A DNA stretch of 64,000 nucleotides. It comes from CAJXSD01 sp964633145. Lineage in GTDB: Bacteria > Pseudomonadota > Alphaproteobacteria > Rhodobacterales > Rhodobacteraceae. The DNA is taken from NCBI GenBank assembly GCA_964633145.1, contig CAZWFE010000010.1, forward strand, positions 5,373 to 69,372, given 5' to 3'. The notes under the pieces were generated by a model. It was not told where the DNA came from. It made no database searches and saw only the letters and a list, made by a program, of their open reading frames with translations. The number at the start of each line of letters is the position of its first letter. Position 1 is the first letter of the stretch. Below, one piece after another: positions 54,715-63,999 of the stretch. A program made the translations under genes and the position numbers.

Positions 54715-54743
54715 AAAAAATCCCGCTCGAGGCGGGATTTTTT
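54715..54743 (-). terminator. Rho-independent terminator of rpoD
   Basis: A 12-bp stem of AAAAAATCCCGC with its complement around a 5-base loop (CTCGA), with an A-run on one side and a T-run on the other, lies 7 bases after the rpoD stop. It separates dnaG-rpoD from the fds operon and would work in both directions. Confidence 0.92.
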
Positions 54744-54749
54744 TTAATT

Positions 54750-56732
54750 TTATTCGTCCAGAAAACTGCGCAGTTTGCGTGATCTGCTGGGATGTTTCAG
54801 CTTGCGCAATGCTTTGGCCTCAATCTGGCGAATCCGTTCACGCGTCACGCTGAACTGCTGTCCAACTTCCTCAAGCGTGTGGTCGGTATTCATACCAATA
54901 CCAAACCGCATCCGCAAAACGCGTTCTTCGCGTGGGGTCAGTGATGACAAAACACGGGTTGTGGTTTCTTTCAGGTTTTCTTGGATCGCGCTGTCCAATG
55001 GCAGGATCGCGTTTTTGTCCTCGATGAAATCGCCCAGTTGGCTGTCTTCTTCGTCGCCGATTGGGGTCTCCAATGAAATCGGCTCTTTGGCGATCTTCAT
55101 CACCTTGCGCACCTTTTCCAAAGGCATTTGCAGTTTTTCTGCCAATTCTTCGGGGGTGGGTTCGCGGCCAATTTCATGCAACATTTGGCGCCCTGTGCGC
55201 ACCAATTTGTTGATCGTTTCGATCATATGCACCGGAATACGGATGGTCCGCGCCTGATCTGCAATCGAACGGGTGATCGCCTGACGGATCCACCATGTGG
55301 CATAGGTCGAAAATTTGTACCCACGGCGATATTCAAATTTATCAACCGCTTTCATCAAACCGATGTTACCTTCTTGGATCAGATCCAAGAATTGCAAACC
55401 ACGGTTGGTATATTTTTTCGCAATCGAAATCACCAATCGCAGGTTGGCTTCGACCATTTCTTTTTTGGCTTGGCGGGCTTCTTTTTCGCCCTTTTGTACC
55501 TGTGATACAATCCGACGGAATTCCGAAATATCTAGGCCGACATATTGCCCAACCTGCGCCATATCTGAACGCAGACCTTCGGCCTTGTCGCGCGAGCGTT
55601 CGATAAACATTTGCCACCCGCGGCCCGATTTTTCAGCCATGCGATCCAACCAATTTGGATCCAATTCATAGCCACGATATTCATCAATGAATTCGCGACG
55701 GTTGATACGGGCCTGATCGGCCAATTTCACCATGCTGCTGTCGATCTGCATGATGCGACGATTGATGCCGTACAACTGATCAATCAACGCCTCAATCCGG
55801 TTGTTGTGCAGATGCAGTTCATTCACCAACTGCACAATTTCATAACGCAACGATTGATATGTCTCTTCTTCGGACGCGCTAAAACGATCGCTTTCGTTCA
55901 AGGTGGCAGAAATACGGCTGTCTTGCATTTCGGACAACCGTTCATAATCGGTTGCGATGCGTTCTAGGGTTTCCAGAACACGCGGTTTTAATGCGGCCTC
56001 CATCGCGGCCAAAGACATGTTGGATTGATCATCCTCGTCATCATCATCCGAAGAGATCGGATTACCATCCGCATCGTATTCAGGTTCATCAGATTTACCC
56101 GGCGTTTCACCCGCAGAATTGATTTTGCTTGGGTCTAAAACACTTTCTACGCCGTCCTCTTCGCCATCAAGCTGGTTGCCAAATGTCGCCTCTAGGTCGA
56201 TCACATCACGCAGCAAGATGTCTTCGCTCAGCAATTCTTCACGCCAGATCGTGATCGCTTGGAATGTCAAAGGGCTTTCGCACAGGCCCATAATCATTGT
56301 GTTACGACCAGCTTCGATGCGCTTGGCAATCGCAATTTCGCCTTCACGGCTTAGCAATTCGACCGAACCCATTTCGCGCAGGTACATACGCACTGGGTCG
56401 TCTGTGCGATCTAGCTTCTCGCTCTCATTCGATGCAACGGCAACATCTTTGTTGCTGGTTGTAACCAGCTCAGTTGCGCCTAGGTCTTCATCTTCGGCAT
56501 CTTCATCTTCGATAATGTTGATGCCCATTTCAGACAGCATCGACATCACATCTTCGATTTGTTCCGACGATACCTGGTCAGGCGGCAACACTGTATTAAG
56601 CTGATCATAGGTAATGTACCCACGCTCGCGTGCCTCAGCAATCATGCGCTTGACCTGGGCTTGGCTCATATCCAGCGAGATTTCACCATCTTGGTCCTGA
56701 GGCTTTTTATCGTCTTCTTCTGCAGCTGCCAT
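54750..56732 (-). CDS. rpoD: RNA polymerase primary sigma factor (sigma-70)
   Basis: Housekeeping sigma factor, 660 residues. Region 1.1 is near residues 30-75, an acidic spacer (SSDDDDEDDQSN) near 230, region 2 includes LRLVISIAKKYTNRGLQFLDLIQEGNIGLMKAVDKFEYRRGYKFSTYATWWIRQAI (written in the gene around residues 425-480), region 3 IRIPVHMIETINK and region 4 TLEEVGQQFSVTRERIRQIEAKAL. It follows dnaG by 111 bases in the usual dnaG-rpoD order. Confidence 0.98.
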   Translation of the reverse strand: MAAAEEDDKKPQDQDGEISLDMSQAQVKRMIAEARERGYITYDQLNTVLPPDQVSSEQIEDVMSMLSEMGINIIEDEDAEDEDLGATELVTTSNKDVAVASNESEKLDRTDDPVRMYLREMGSVELLSREGEIAIAKRIEAGRNTMIMGLCESPLTFQAITIWREELLSEDILLRDVIDLEATFGNQLDGEEDGVESVLDPSKINSAGETPGKSDEPEYDADGNPISSDDDDEDDQSNMSLAAMEAALKPRVLETLERIATDYERLSEMQDSRISATLNESDRFSASEEETYQSLRYEIVQLVNELHLHNNRIEALIDQLYGINRRIMQIDSSMVKLADQARINRREFIDEYRGYELDPNWLDRMAEKSGRGWQMFIERSRDKAEGLRSDMAQVGQYVGLDISEFRRIVSQVQKGEKEARQAKKEMVEANLRLVISIAKKYTNRGLQFLDLIQEGNIGLMKAVDKFEYRRGYKFSTYATWWIRQAITRSIADQARTIRIPVHMIETINKLVRTGRQMLHEIGREPTPEELAEKLQMPLEKVRKVMKIAKEPISLETPIGDEEDSQLGDFIEDKNAILPLDSAIQENLKETTTRVLSSLTPREERVLRMRFGIGMNTDHTLEEVGQQFSVTRERIRQIEAKALRKLKHPSRSRKLRSFLDE

Positions 56733-56843
56733 TCCGTGTTCCTTTACCGGGCGCGTGATTCGCTTGATAGAATCAATACCCTTTCAATTTGATTCGCGCA
56801 CCCGTCTGACACTGTTTTTTTAGGGTTTTGCGCAATTTTTCTG

Positions 56844-58772
56844 CTATTTTTTCTTGCTATACGAGATTGTTTTTAACAAAGCGTCAAGTTTGTCCCGTTC
56901 ATCACGATTGATTCGCGCACCGTTTTCGCCCAAATCATAATGCGCCGTATCCTCTTGGTCTGGGCGCGTGGCACGATTGCGCGCGTCTGCTGCCTGCCCC
57001 AAACGATAGAACATCACATCATCCAATTCATCTGGGTTGGACGATGTAAATTCATTTAATTCCGCACGCAAGCCACGGTCTGTGGCCATTTTGGCCAGCT
57101 CTTCTTGTAAGGTTAGGCGCGCCAATTCCACATCGCCCGCTTTGCGCAGTGCAGGGACGATATTCAAATGGCTTTGTTGAAACAACTTTTCAAGGGCGGC
57201 ATCACCCAATTTTTTCTGCACCAATTCCCGTGCGGCGGATTCGTCCGATGGCACATTCGCAACAAGCAGCTTCAGGATTTCCTGATGTTCAGCATAGTCA
57301 AAATCGATCATTACAAGATCATCAAGAAACGCTGGGATGATTTGCGGTGTTTTAACCAATACGGCAACGATCACAGTTTCGCGTAAAAACTGGGCCACGT
57401 TCTCTTGTGATTGCACCAAGGCCGATGCGCGCGTGGTTGGCTGCGCTTTGGCAACAGGGGATTTTGCACGAAACCCGCCTTTGGGCCCTGATCTGAAATG
57501 CGCCCACAGTAAATCTTTTATGGACCGCAAATAATGCGACGACAGTGTTTTATCTTTGATCTGCTGCAATGAATCAAACAACCGTTTTTCCAAGGCCGCA
57601 CGGCGGTCAGGGCTGTCGAAATTTTGGCCCTCGGTTTCGCGTTGCCACAGCAGTTCGACCAATGGCATTGCCTGATCCAATACGGTTTGAACGGCACCGG
57701 GGCCCTTGGCCCGGATCAGATCATCGGGATCCTGCCCTTCGGGCATCAGGGCAAAGCGCAATGCGCGCCCCGTTTGCAGATGTGGCAATGACAGTTCCAT
57801 CAAACGATAGGCCGCGCGCAGTCCCGCTTTGTCCCCATCTAGGGCAATGATCGGTTCTGGGCTAATTTGCCAAACCATATTTAACTGGTTTTCGGTTATG
57901 GCGGTCCCCAAGGGCGCAACTGCCCCCTCAAATCCTGCCAGACACAGGGCAATGACATCCATATACCCTTCGGCTACGATCAGGGGCTGACCACGGCCCA
58001 CGGCACCACGTGCAGGGGCATGGTTGTACAGGCTGCGCCCTTTATCAAACAACATGGTTTCCGGCGAATTCAGGTATTTCGCCCGCGCATTGGGATCCAT
58101 TGATCGCCCACCAAAGGCAATGCAGCGTCCGCGTGCGTCGCGAATGGGAAACATGATCCGCCCGCGAAACCGATCATAGGGCTGGCCCCCATCATCGGGC
58201 TTGATGCACATGCCGGTATCAATCAAATCCTGAACGGCAATGCCGCGCCCCGTCAGTGCCAGCAGAATACCATCGCGCGAATTGGGGGCAAAGCCGATTT
58301 CAAACCGATCCAGGGCAGCCGCATCCAAGCCACGTTTGACCAAATACTGCCGCGCGTTTTCCGCCACCGCGGTATTCAAAGACATGCGGAAGAACTTGAC
58401 CGCCTCCTCCATCACATCGGCCAGCTGGGTCCGACGATCGGCACGTTCGCGGGCTTTGGGATCAGCTTGGGGCATGGTCATGCCCGCCTCGCGCGCCAAT
58501 AATTCCACCGCCTCCATGAAACCGACATTTTCGGTTTCTTTGATAAAACCGATCACATCGCCTTTGGCTTGGCAACCGAAACAATAATAAAACCCCTTGC
58601 CATCATCGACATGGAAGGACGCGGTTTTTTCATGGTGAAACGGGCACGGGGCCCACATGTCCCCTTTGCCTTGATTGGATTTGCGGCGATCCCACATGAC
58701 TTTTCGCCCCACCACTGCTGACAGGGTGACGCGGGTTCGTAACTCATCCAAGAATCCGGGTGGCAGGCTCAT
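56844..58772 (-). CDS. dnaG: DNA primase
   Basis: Replication primase of 642 residues making RNA primers at the fork. The zinc finger CHC2 type is formed by Cys43, His46, Cys64 and Cys67 (CPFHHEKT and CFGCQAKGD). The TOPRIM domain is near 260-345 with LIVAEGYMDVIAL and ALDGDKAG; the C-terminal helicase-binding region follows. The gene ends 111 bases before rpoD. Confidence 0.97.
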   Translation of the reverse strand: MSLPPGFLDELRTRVTLSAVVGRKVMWDRRKSNQGKGDMWAPCPFHHEKTASFHVDDGKGFYYCFGCQAKGDVIGFIKETENVGFMEAVELLAREAGMTMPQADPKARERADRRTQLADVMEEAVKFFRMSLNTAVAENARQYLVKRGLDAAALDRFEIGFAPNSRDGILLALTGRGIAVQDLIDTGMCIKPDDGGQPYDRFRGRIMFPIRDARGRCIAFGGRSMDPNARAKYLNSPETMLFDKGRSLYNHAPARGAVGRGQPLIVAEGYMDVIALCLAGFEGAVAPLGTAITENQLNMVWQISPEPIIALDGDKAGLRAAYRLMELSLPHLQTGRALRFALMPEGQDPDDLIRAKGPGAVQTVLDQAMPLVELLWQRETEGQNFDSPDRRAALEKRLFDSLQQIKDKTLSSHYLRSIKDLLWAHFRSGPKGGFRAKSPVAKAQPTTRASALVQSQENVAQFLRETVIVAVLVKTPQIIPAFLDDLVMIDFDYAEHQEILKLLVANVPSDESAARELVQKKLGDAALEKLFQQSHLNIVPALRKAGDVELARLTLQEELAKMATDRGLRAELNEFTSSNPDELDDVMFYRLGQAADARNRATRPDQEDTAHYDLGENGARINRDERDKLDALLKTISYSKKK

Positions 58773-58823
58773 GCCCTAAATATCGGTGCTGTTGCAGTCA
58801 GAGTCCAGATGCCAACGCAAATA

Positions 58824-59372
58824 TCATTGCATGCCCATCGCATCGACCGATGCCATTGCACGGGTGATTTCATGGACCAGGCTATGGGCCATGGACCGAA
58901 ACCCGTAAATATCGACAGTGGTTTCCGACACACGGTGATAGGCCACATTGGCATGCACCAGCTGGCTGCGCGCCACATGCCCGCGCCCAAATACGGACCA
59001 ACGCAAATCAACAGGGGCCAGTCGGGCCAGAACATCGTCGATCCGATCCCCCAACAGTCGCAGCTGGCACCACCCATCCGATAGATCAACCACAGCCGCA
59101 TGTTGGGCCAAGCTGGCATCAGGCGCAGGGCCCACCAACACAACGCTGGGACCAAACCAAATGGCCCGCGCGCCATCGCGCCCCGTGGCACGATTGATCG
59201 CTGGCAGGGTCAGCCCATGCGCCGATTTCAACGCAGCCGACAATGCATCCGCCTGCCCGCGATAGGCGGCCAGTGATGTGATATGATCAGGGCAGATTTC
59301 ACATAGCTCTAGCGTTCCATGTGTGACGGGCAACACACCTTGGGTTGCTGATATTGACGACAAATTAAGCAC
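58824..59372 (-). CDS. soxG: Sarcosine oxidase gamma subunit
   Basis: A 182-residue subunit of heterotetrameric sarcosine oxidase; related to the folate-binding GcvT-like fold and contacting the alpha subunit. GRDGARAIWFGPSVVLVGP, DGWCQLRLLGDRIDDVLARLAPVDLR and the histidine-rich ARSQLVHANVAYHRV are typical. I choose GTG 59372, which has the strong ribosome site AGAGGGGGGA and overlaps soxA by 8 bases; a TTG at 59396 is weaker. It is the last gene of the operon. Confidence 0.87.
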   Translation of the reverse strand: MLNLSSISATQGVLPVTHGTLELCEICPDHITSLAAYRGQADALSAALKSAHGLTLPAINRATGRDGARAIWFGPSVVLVGPAPDASLAQHAAVVDLSDGWCQLRLLGDRIDDVLARLAPVDLRWSVFGRGHVARSQLVHANVAYHRVSETTVDIYGFRSMAHSLVHEITRAMASVDAMGMQ

Positions 59373-62298
59373 GCAAGCGTCCCCCCTCTGGATCAAAGGC
59401 GATGGGATGGATCACCTCACACAGCGCCTCAACACCGCGCAAATGATCAACCATTTTCACATGGTCCCCAATTCGATTAGGACCGTTTTTCAAAAACCCC
59501 ATTGCAAGCGAATGACCCAAGGTTGGCGAATAACAGGCCGATGTAATGTAGCCTTGGTCATGAATACGCACCGGATCATCATCTGGGTTAAACAGATGTG
59601 CCCCCGCCAACAGTTGCTTGACATCCCCCACCGGTTTCAACCCGACCAAACGCGGCCGCGTCGGATCAATCAAACCAGAACGCGCCGCCATGGTTTTGCC
59701 GATGCAATCTTTCTTGGGACTTATCATTTTTTCCATCCCGATATCAAAGGCCGTTGTGCGCCCGTGAATTTCGGCATGCGTGATGAACCCTTTTTCAATG
59801 CGTAGAACGTTCAGTGCCTCCATCCCGTAGGGGCCGCCGCCCAATTTTTCGGCGCGTGCACACAGGTCGCGGAACAGCGCATCGCCAAACCGCGCAGGCA
59901 CGGCCAATTCGAACCCCAGTTCACCGCTGAATGAAATGCGGAACAAACGCCCCTGAACGGATCCCAAGGTTACAGGGCCACAGGCCATAAAGGGCCATGT
60001 GTCATTGTCCACGGGTTGATCCAAAACCCCCTGCAGCAGGTCACGCGCTTTGGGTCCAGCAATTGCAAATTGCGCCCAATGATCGGTCACTGACTGAATA
60101 TGCACATCCCATTCGGGATGCAGCGCCTGCATCACAAAATCCAAATGACGCATCACCAATCCCGCCGCAGCGGTTGTCGTGGTCAAGACATAATGGTTTT
60201 CCCCCAATCTCGCGGTGGTGCCATCATCCAAAACATGGCCATCTTCGCGCAGCATCAACCCGTATCGGGTGCGCCCAATTTTAAGGGTGGAAAATGTATT
60301 GGTATAGACAAAATCCAACAACTTGGCCGCATCGGGACCCTGAATGTCAATTTTGCCCAAGGTGGACACATCGCAAATGCCAACCGCATTGCGCACCATG
60401 TTGACCTCTCGGTCGCAGGATTGCCGCCATGTGGTTTCCCCTGCAATCGGGAAATAGCTGGGGCGGTGCCATAGCCCTGCCTCGATAAACGGTGCGCCGC
60501 GTTCCACAGACGCCTGATGTGATGTGGTAAAGCGTTCGGGTGCGAACCCTTTGTCCTGACCCAATTGTCCCATGGCCGCAATCGACACCGGCACAAAGGG
60601 TGGGCGGAATGTTGTTGTGCCCGTTTCAGGGATCCCACGCCCCGTGACATCGGCCAAAATGGCCAAGGCCGCAACATTTGAATTTTTACCCTGATCCGTC
60701 GCCATCCCTTGGGTGGTATAGCGTTTCATATGTTCGACCGACCGGAAATTTTCCTGCGCGGCCTGTTTGATATCCTTGACCGTGACATCATTTTGGAAAT
60801 CTAGCCACGCGCGCCCCTTGCCCGCAACGGCCCATAGGGGTTTGATGCGATAGCCTGCATCCTCAGCCTGCGGCACATCGATTGACGCCACTTTGGCACC
60901 CAGATCCGAAATCACGCTGCGGGCCACGTCGATGGCAGATTGCAGACAGTCCCGCGTAGACATATAGCCCGCCGCCGATCCTGCCGCGGTTAATCCCGGA
61001 ATGGTGCCAGTGGTTGGCACGAAACTGGCGATGTCATCCGACCATGTGGGCCGCCCATTCATGTGGCATGTCAGATGAACGGTTGGATTCCAGCCGCCCG
61101 ATACGCCCAAAACTTCGGTCGCAATTTTATCAGTGCCACCTGCATGTTTGATTGTAACGGATGTCAGCCCTAGACTGCCCGCCGTGTCACAAATGACCGC
61201 ACCGCGATAAATTGGAAAATCGCCGGAAATTTCAGCGTCCGGCCGACTGTCAACATAGGCTGATATGGAAACACCTGCATCAGACAAATCGCGTGCGGTG
61301 CGCAGGGCATTGTCATTATTGCCAAATATCGCAACCGTTTGACCGCCCACAACACCATATCGGTTCAGATAGGATCGCACAGCCGATGCGGTCATAATCC
61401 CGGGTCGATCGTTGTTGGCAAACGCGATCATCCGTTCCAATGCGCCCGCCGCCAAAATGGTGCGTTTCGCAGTGATGCGCCAAAAACATTCCAGCGGTGC
61501 GTCTGGGTTGCGGCGCGGACCGTGATGACCCATGCGCTGCAATGCGCCGTATATCCCCTGATCATAGGCCCCAGTTACCGTGGTGCGCGACATGATACGC
61601 ACATTGTCCATCTGGGACAAATCTTGCACCGTTTGTGCCGCCCATTGCGCCCCTGACTGACCGTCAATGTCATAGGTTTCGCTGTTCAGGCGACCACCCA
61701 AGACGAAATCTTCGTCCGCTAGGATAACATCCAACCCCGCCAAGGCAGCCGTTTTCGCCGCCATCAATCCCGTTGGCCCACCGCCTACAATCAACACATC
61801 ACAAAAGGCAAATGCGCGGTCATATTTATCCGCATTGGGCTGCATCGATAATGCGCCCAAACCCGCAGCATGCCGGATAAAAGGTTCATAGATCTTTTCC
61901 CAAAACTTTTCGGGCCACATAAAGGTTTTGTAATAAAACCCTGCACCCAGAAAGGGCGACAGCAGATTGTTTACCGACAACACATCGTATTTCAACGATG
62001 GCCAACGGTTTTGGCTGGCCGTCACCAAACCATCATAAATTTCCTGTTGCGTTGCACGCACGTTGGGATCCTGCGCCGCACCGGTTCCCACGGTTAACAG
62101 GGCATTGGGTTCCTCTGATCCCGCGGTCAGGATACCGCGCGGGCGATGGTATTTGAACGACCGACCCACCAGCCGGATATCATTCGCCAATAAGGCCGAG
62201 GCCACCGTATCACCCACAACACCATGCACGGGGGATCCATCAAATTGAAACGTAACCTTGGGCGCGTTTTGCACCAATCCTTTGCCTGCAATCCTCAT
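59365..62298 (-). CDS. soxA: Sarcosine oxidase alpha subunit
   Basis: Large subunit (977 residues). The N-terminal 2Fe-2S-like fold (VTFQFDGSPVHGVVGDTVASALLAND and GRSFKYHRPRGI) is followed by the NAD-binding dinucleotide domain DVLIVGGGPTGLMAAKTAALAG near residue 170 and a C-terminal GcvT-like folate domain (about 590-970). With SoxB it oxidises sarcosine to glycine, passing formaldehyde to tetrahydrofolate. ATG 62298 overlaps soxD by 4 bases; a longer frame to 62406 lies within soxD. Confidence 0.96.
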   Translation of the reverse strand: MRIAGKGLVQNAPKVTFQFDGSPVHGVVGDTVASALLANDIRLVGRSFKYHRPRGILTAGSEEPNALLTVGTGAAQDPNVRATQQEIYDGLVTASQNRWPSLKYDVLSVNNLLSPFLGAGFYYKTFMWPEKFWEKIYEPFIRHAAGLGALSMQPNADKYDRAFAFCDVLIVGGGPTGLMAAKTAALAGLDVILADEDFVLGGRLNSETYDIDGQSGAQWAAQTVQDLSQMDNVRIMSRTTVTGAYDQGIYGALQRMGHHGPRRNPDAPLECFWRITAKRTILAAGALERMIAFANNDRPGIMTASAVRSYLNRYGVVGGQTVAIFGNNDNALRTARDLSDAGVSISAYVDSRPDAEISGDFPIYRGAVICDTAGSLGLTSVTIKHAGGTDKIATEVLGVSGGWNPTVHLTCHMNGRPTWSDDIASFVPTTGTIPGLTAAGSAAGYMSTRDCLQSAIDVARSVISDLGAKVASIDVPQAEDAGYRIKPLWAVAGKGRAWLDFQNDVTVKDIKQAAQENFRSVEHMKRYTTQGMATDQGKNSNVAALAILADVTGRGIPETGTTTFRPPFVPVSIAAMGQLGQDKGFAPERFTTSHQASVERGAPFIEAGLWHRPSYFPIAGETTWRQSCDREVNMVRNAVGICDVSTLGKIDIQGPDAAKLLDFVYTNTFSTLKIGRTRYGLMLREDGHVLDDGTTARLGENHYVLTTTTAAAGLVMRHLDFVMQALHPEWDVHIQSVTDHWAQFAIAGPKARDLLQGVLDQPVDNDTWPFMACGPVTLGSVQGRLFRISFSGELGFELAVPARFGDALFRDLCARAEKLGGGPYGMEALNVLRIEKGFITHAEIHGRTTAFDIGMEKMISPKKDCIGKTMAARSGLIDPTRPRLVGLKPVGDVKQLLAGAHLFNPDDDPVRIHDQGYITSACYSPTLGHSLAMGFLKNGPNRIGDHVKMVDHLRGVEALCEVIHPIAFDPEGGRLRA

Positions 62299-62570
62299 GA
62301 TGATGCCCCCTTGACGTCGCGGGCCAAGGCCGTGTTCGATATGGCATGGGTCACAGTATTGCGGGTTACAACCACCCATTCGCCACAGCCTGCGCCATGA
62401 TGCCATAGTTCACGGGTATCACCCGCAGGGTTGTCGCGGTTGTGCAGATAATCATCCCAGACCTGATCGCCCGCATCTGGCGCGGGGCGATGGATCATCA
62501 CGGCATCACCTTGGTAATAATATTCGCGCATATCGCGATCACCGCAGATTGGGCATTTAATTCGCATCAC
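62295..62570 (-). CDS. soxD: Sarcosine oxidase delta subunit
   Basis: A 91-residue zinc subunit. CPICGDRDMREYYYQGDAV (residues 7-25) and HHGAGCGEWVVVTRNT (about 56-71) supply the zinc ligands of the SoxD family. It lies 8 bases after soxB and overlaps soxA by 4, so the order B-D-A-G is the standard soxBDAG. Confidence 0.95.
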   Translation of the reverse strand: MMRIKCPICGDRDMREYYYQGDAVMIHRPAPDAGDQVWDDYLHNRDNPAGDTRELWHHGAGCGEWVVVTRNTVTHAISNTALARDVKGASS

Positions 62571-62578
62571 CCAGCCCC

Positions 62579-63832
62579 CTAATGTAAATTATGCTGAGAG
62601 CCGGTGCCCTCTTCGTCCATCAGGCCGACGCCTGTTTTGAACCGATCCAATCGGAAACCGGTTGCGGCAGGATGCGGTGTATCGGTTGCAATCAGATGGG
62701 CGAAACAATCGCCCGATCCTGGCACCGCCTTGAACCCGCCATAACACCAGCCACAATCGATATAGAGCCCATCAATATGCGTTTTATCAATGATCGGGCT
62801 GCCATCTGGGGTCATATCCATAATGCCACCCCAACTGCGCAGCACCTTGGCTTTGCCGATGGCGGGCATCAGGGCCATGCCGGCCTCCATCACATGTTCC
62901 ATCATGGGCAGGTTGCCGCGTGATGCATAGCTGGCATAAAAATCCAGATCACCGCCGAACACCAACCCGCCTTTGTCCGATTGGCTGATATAAAAATGCC
63001 CCATGCCAAAGCTGACAACATGATCAATCGCAGGCTTAATCCCTTCGGTGACAAAGGCCTGTAAAATATGGCTCTCAATCGGTAAACGCATACCCGCCAT
63101 GGCCGCCACTTGGCCCGAACGGCCGGCAACCACGATGCCCACCTTTTTGGCGCGAATGGCACCGCGGGATGTTTGCACGCCTTTGACCGTGCCATTTTCG
63201 ATATCAATGCCGGTGACTTCGCAATTTTGGATGATGTCAACACCGCGCTGATCGGCACCACGCGCCAAGCCCCAAACCACGGCATCATGGCGCGCTGTTC
63301 CGCCACGCCGTTGCAACAACCCGCCCCGCACAGGAAACCGCGCATTGTCAAAGTTCAGATAGGGCAGCATTTTGCGCAGGTCATTGCGATCCAACAATTC
63401 GGCATCGTCACCCTGATTGCGAATGGCGTTGCCGCGCCAAGCAAAGGCATCGCGTTGACCGTCCGAATGAAACAGATTGATAATGCCCCGTTGGGAATGC
63501 ATGACATTATAGTTCAGGTCTTGCTCTAGACCCTCCCATAACTTTAGCGAATGGCTGTAGAATTCGGAATTTCCGGGCATGCCATAATTGGCACGAACAA
63601 TCGTGGTATTACGGCCCACATTGCCGCCACCGATATAACCTTTTTCTAGAACTGCAATATTGGTCAGGCCATGACGTTTCGCCAAATAATAGGCCGTGGC
63701 CAACCCATGACCACCGCCCCCAATGATAACAATATCATATTCGGACTTGGGCTGGGGGTCGCGCCAATGATGCGTCCAGCCTTTGTTTCCCGTCAAACCC
63801 TCTTGCAATATTTTTAGCGCGGAAAAGCGCAT
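62579..63832 (-). CDS. soxB: Sarcosine oxidase beta subunit
   Basis: Flavoprotein subunit (417 residues) carrying FAD and, through a histidine, the covalent FMN, where sarcosine is oxidised. The FAD-binding motif IVIIGGGGHGLATAYYLAKRHG is near residue 33, RRGGTARHDAVVWGLARGAD around 175, and the C-terminal GSPIIDKTHIDGLYIDCGWCYGGFKAVPGSG is conserved. The ATG at 63832 follows GGAGG by 7 bases. That ribosome site is buried in a leader hairpin (63833-63877), suggesting translational control of the operon's first gene. Confidence 0.96.
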   Translation of the reverse strand: MRFSALKILQEGLTGNKGWTHHWRDPQPKSEYDIVIIGGGGHGLATAYYLAKRHGLTNIAVLEKGYIGGGNVGRNTTIVRANYGMPGNSEFYSHSLKLWEGLEQDLNYNVMHSQRGIINLFHSDGQRDAFAWRGNAIRNQGDDAELLDRNDLRKMLPYLNFDNARFPVRGGLLQRRGGTARHDAVVWGLARGADQRGVDIIQNCEVTGIDIENGTVKGVQTSRGAIRAKKVGIVVAGRSGQVAAMAGMRLPIESHILQAFVTEGIKPAIDHVVSFGMGHFYISQSDKGGLVFGGDLDFYASYASRGNLPMMEHVMEAGMALMPAIGKAKVLRSWGGIMDMTPDGSPIIDKTHIDGLYIDCGWCYGGFKAVPGSGDCFAHLIATDTPHPAATGFRLDRFKTGVGLMDEEGTGSQHNLH

Positions 63833-63877
63833 GTTCCGTCCTCCGACTTTTTATTAAAAAGACCAAGAGAACGGAAC
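63833..63877 (-). promoter_or_regulatory. Leader hairpin sequestering the soxB ribosome-binding site
   Basis: Read on the minus strand, 63877-63866 pairs with 63833-63844 as a continuous 12-bp stem (GTTCCGT/ACGGAAC extended by five pairs, two of them G-U). Above it is a 4x2 internal loop, then six more pairs (CTTTTT/AAAAAG) with a three-base loop. The Shine-Dalgarno GGAGG (63844-63840) is entirely in the stem, and the ATG begins at its base. Such folding would block ribosome entry until relieved. The dyad could also serve as a DNA operator. Confidence 0.55.
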
Positions 63878-63942
63878 AATTTCAACCCCAAACGCCGACA
63901 TTTAATGACGTTTTCTGATCAGGTGATAGCACTAAGCCCTAT

Positions 63943-63999
63943 TTACCAAACAACCAACCAAACAGCTTTCATGGTCCGATATTCCGATGTATAACGCGC
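63943..63999 (-). CDS. Possible C-terminal fragment of an upstream gene at the window edge
   Basis: On the minus strand a frame open to the window edge encodes 18 residues, ARYTSEYRTMKAVWLVVW, ending in TAA at 63945-63943. The YxEYRTxKxVW ending resembles C-termini of some aldehyde dehydrogenases, but the fragment is too short to be sure. The rest of 63833-64000 contains only the soxB leader hairpin and non-coding A+T-rich sequence. Confidence 0.25.
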   Translation of the reverse strand, partial: ARYTSEYRTMKAVWLVVW

